64,000 nt of DNA from positions 496,001-560,000 of the forward strand of contig NZ_KE332377.1 of assembly GCF_000409775.1 (NCBI RefSeq). Reading direction: 5' to 3'. Of the stretch, positions 61,901-64,000 are shown piece by piece; the stretch's first letter is position 1; each line of letters opens with the position of its first letter. The notes under the pieces are model-generated. The model was not told the DNA's origin. It made no database searches and saw only the letters and a list, made by a program, of their open reading frames with translations. The DNA is from Litchfieldella anticariensis FP35 = DSM 16096 (GTDB lineage: Bacteria > Pseudomonadota > Gammaproteobacteria > Pseudomonadales > Halomonadaceae). A program made the position numbers and the translations under genes.

Positions 61901-62844
61901 GCCTTGATCCTCGGGTCGAGCCAGTGTTGCAGCAGGTCCGCGCAGAGATTGAATAGTACGTAGCTAGCTGCCACCACCAATACGCCGCCTTGGACCAGCA
62001 GGATGTCACGAGTCGAGATGGCGTTGACCAGCATGCGGCCGATGCCGGGCCACTGAAATACCGTCTCGATATAGACGGCGCCACCAATCACGAAGCCGGC
62101 CTGGACCCCGATTACCGGAATGAGGTTGACCAATGCGACCTTGAAGGCATGGCCGAACACCACGCGACGTTCATCCAGCCCCTTGGCCCGGGCGGTACGG
62201 ATATAGTCCTGACGCAGTACCTCGAGCATGTTCGAACGTGTAAGGCGGGCGATGACACCTGCCGCGACCACGGCCAGAGCGGTCGCTGGCAGTATCAGGT
62301 GTCGCAGCAAGTCTGGCAGATCGCCACCACCATAGATCGCATACATGCCGCTGACCGGGAACCAGCGAAGTTCCACCGCGAAGAGCAGGATCATCAACAT
62401 ACCCAGCCAGAACGCCGGGACCGAGATGCCTATCAGCACCAGCAGCGTGATGATGCGATCCGCCCAGCCGTATTGACGTACCGCCGAGACGATGCCGGCG
62501 ACCACACCAAGCACCACACAGATCGCCAGGGACGTGCCAGCCAGGATCAGGGTAGCGCTGAAACGCTCCAGTACTTCATCGAGTACCGGGCGGTTCAACG
62601 TGTAGGAGCGACCGAAGTCACCTTGCAGGATATTGCCGAGCCAAACCAGGTATTGCTGTGGCAATGGTAGGTCAAGACCCAATTCAGCGCGTAACCGGGC
62701 AAGATTTTCGGGGGTGGCGTAGGAACCGAGAATGGCCAATGCCGGATCGCCGGGGATCAGCGACATGATCAGGAACACGATCACGGTCAGCCCCAATAGG
62801 ACTGGTATCGTCAGCAGCAGTCGGCGCAGAATGTAACGATACAT
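61897..62844 (-). CDS. Peptide ABC transporter permease (DppB type)
   Basis: A 315-residue integral membrane protein with six helices. The N-terminal block MYRYILRRLLLTIPVLLGLTVIVF and the EAA loop (QDYIRTARAKGLDERRVVFGHAFKVAL, about residues 209-235) are standard for the DppB/OppB family. AGFVIGGAVYIETVFQWPGIG (about 247-267) is another diagnostic stretch. It pairs with the permease half of the fused protein to form the channel for di- or oligopeptides, or for related solutes such as nickel chelates or opines. It overlaps the fused gene by four bases. Confidence 0.95.
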   Translation of the reverse strand: MYRYILRRLLLTIPVLLGLTVIVFLIMSLIPGDPALAILGSYATPENLARLRAELGLDLPLPQQYLVWLGNILQGDFGRSYTLNRPVLDEVLERFSATLILAGTSLAICVVLGVVAGIVSAVRQYGWADRIITLLVLIGISVPAFWLGMLMILLFAVELRWFPVSGMYAIYGGGDLPDLLRHLILPATALAVVAAGVIARLTRSNMLEVLRQDYIRTARAKGLDERRVVFGHAFKVALVNLIPVIGVQAGFVIGGAVYIETVFQWPGIGRMLVNAISTRDILLVQGGVLVVAASYVLFNLCADLLQHWLDPRIKA

Positions 62845-62885
62845 GGCAGCTATCCGGCATGGGCATCATGAGAGTGGAACCAACC

Positions 62886-64000
62886 TCAGGGTTTCGCTAC
62901 GTCGTGCAACAATAAGAAGAACGATGGTTGCAGACGGAAGCTCTCAATGTTGGCTGTAGCCACGGCGTTTTGCTTCCAGTTGGCGATGAAGGCCCAAGGC
63001 GCATCTTCGTGGACGATAGTCTGCATCTCCTTGTACAGCGCGGCGCGCTCGTCCTGATCGGTGCTGCGGCGTGCCTGTTCGAGCAACTTGTCGACTTCCG
63101 GGTTGCTGTAATAGCCGGAATTGAATCCACCTTGGTCGGGCATGGCATCGGTGCGCAGAGCCAGGAACGGCAGGGTGTCCGGGTCGTTGGTCATCCATGC
63201 CATCTGCGCCATGTCGGCCTTGCCTTCCAAGCCGGGATTCACCTCGCCGAGAAAGGTGTTCCATTCGTAGGTTTCGATCTCGACGTTCAACCCTACGGCG
63301 TTCAGGTCGGCCTGGATTGCGGTACCCATGGGAATCGGGTCGAGCATGCCGGAGCCACCCTCGGTGACATAGAACATTAGCTCAGCTCCCTCGAAACCGG
63401 CCTCGTTGATCAACTCGCGAGCGCGTTCAGGATTATACGGGTAAGGCTCCAGTTGTTCGTTGTGGGCCCAAGAGAAGGCTGGGGGCGTGGGGCCCGCGGC
63501 GACCTCGGCGGTACCCTGCAGCACGTCCTCGACCAAGGTGCGCTTGTCGATGGCATAGTTGATCGCCTGGCGCATGCGCTTGTCGGCAAAGGGTCCCTCA
63601 CGAAGATTGAGAATCAAGAACCACAGGTGTGGGCCAGCCTGCTCGTAGACCTCGAACATCGGATCCTCGGCGAACATGGCGACATTGTCCGGCGGAACTT
63701 CCACCATCAGGTCGATACCGCCGGCCAACATTTCAGCAACGCGGGTGTTGGCGTCGGTGATCGGACGGAAGACCACGGCTTCCAGCGGTGGCGGACCATC
63801 CCAATAGTCATCGTTGCGCGAGGCGACCACGCGGCTATTACTGATCCACTCTTCGAACTTGAAAGGACCTGTGCCAGAAGGGTGGCGCCCGAACTCGTCG
63901 CCATGTTCTTGCACGGCGGCCGGTGACACGATCAGCCCGGTAGGGTAGGCCAGGTTCGACAGAAAAGGAGCGTAAGGTTCATTGAGCGTGAACTGAACCT
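62886..64000 (-). CDS. Peptide ABC transporter substrate-binding protein, partial (N-terminus off window)
   Basis: The frame is open to the right edge of the window, so about 370 C-terminal residues are present and the signal peptide is missing. VQFTLNEPYAPFLSNLAYPTG, then VSPAAVQEHG, then HPSGTGPFKFEEW is the classic SBP_bac_5 (DppA/OppA) segment. MRQAINYAIDKRTLVEDVLQGTA is the second hallmark block. It binds peptides or similar ligands in the periplasm and delivers them to the permeases encoded downstream. A GTG at 63929 lies inside the conserved region and is not the true start. It is the first visible gene of the minus-strand operon. Confidence 0.93.
   Translation of the reverse strand, partial: VQFTLNEPYAPFLSNLAYPTGLIVSPAAVQEHGDEFGRHPSGTGPFKFEEWISNSRVVASRNDDYWDGPPPLEAVVFRPITDANTRVAEMLAGGIDLMVEVPPDNVAMFAEDPMFEVYEQAGPHLWFLILNLREGPFADKRMRQAINYAIDKRTLVEDVLQGTAEVAAGPTPPAFSWAHNEQLEPYPYNPERARELINEAGFEGAELMFYVTEGGSGMLDPIPMGTAIQADLNAVGLNVEIETYEWNTFLGEVNPGLEGKADMAQMAWMTNDPDTLPFLALRTDAMPDQGGFNSGYYSNPEVDKLLEQARRSTDQDERAALYKEMQTIVHEDAPWAFIANWKQNAVATANIESFRLQPSFFLLLHDVAKP

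Overview
The window looks like a chromosomal segment of a moderately high-GC gammaproteobacterium, most likely a Halomonas-type (Halomonadaceae) marine or halophilic organism. This is inferred from gene content: a Wza-Wzb-Wzc capsule/exopolysaccharide (EPS) system behind a JUMPstart/ops element, several sulfotransferases, and general base composition. No rRNA, tRNA or CRISPR array was seen.

Layout. (1) 1-12.4 kb: tightly packed EPS genes, with a partial GT52/polysialyltransferase-like gene, GT4 glycosyltransferases, an ATP-grasp ligase, a NodB deacetylase, a Wzy/WaaL-type protein, an asparagine-synthetase-like protein without the N-terminal Cys, a FemAB/GNAT-like acyltransferase, an initiating sugar transferase and a DegT/AHBA aminotransferase. 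(2) 12.4-17.9 kb: a long leader with an ops site, then wza-wzb-wzc and rfbB. (3) 17.9-28.6 kb: an AT-rich island with three sulfotransferase-like genes, GT2/GT4 transferases, a Wzx flippase, a polytopic membrane protein and a broken IS481-type element. (4) 28.6-34.9 kb: higher-GC genes (GT4, second initiating sugar transferase, HpaI-type aldolase homologue, D-2-hydroxyacid dehydrogenase, second asparagine-synthetase-like protein, galE). (5) 34.9-51.3 kb: a large RiPP locus of lasso-peptide type. (6) 51.3-58.0 kb: UDP-sugar dehydrogenase, WbpM/CapD-like dehydratase, O-antigen-ligase-like protein and a beta-CASP metallo-hydrolase. (7) 58.1-64.0 kb, minus strand: a dipeptide/oligopeptide ABC transporter with a FadR-type regulator, cut by the window end.

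The RiPP locus is the most unusual part. Its order is HprK-like kinase 1, CobS-like AAA+ ATPase, CobT-like VWA protein, lasso cyclase C1, four homologous 53-residue precursors (A1-A4), RRE/PqqD protein B1, transglutaminase-like protease B2, nucleotidyltransferase, ABC exporter, second cyclase C2, a divergent precursor A5, a phosphoribosyltransferase-RRE fusion, and HprK-like kinase 2. All five precursors carry the Y-x2-P-x-[L/V/C]-x3-G-x5-T leader motif and an acidic residue placed for an 8- or 9-membered macrolactam ring. A1-A4 all end in Ser and A5 in Thr, which fits tail modification by the kinases and nucleotidyltransferase. The intergenic DNA of the array holds decayed fragments of the C1 3' end and the B1 5' end, so the array probably arose by duplication of a C-A-B1 block. 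The CobS/CobT pair without CobN and the phosphoribosyltransferase-RRE fusion are the components I would treat as possibly undescribed lasso-pathway parts. These functional assignments are inferences from sequence alone.
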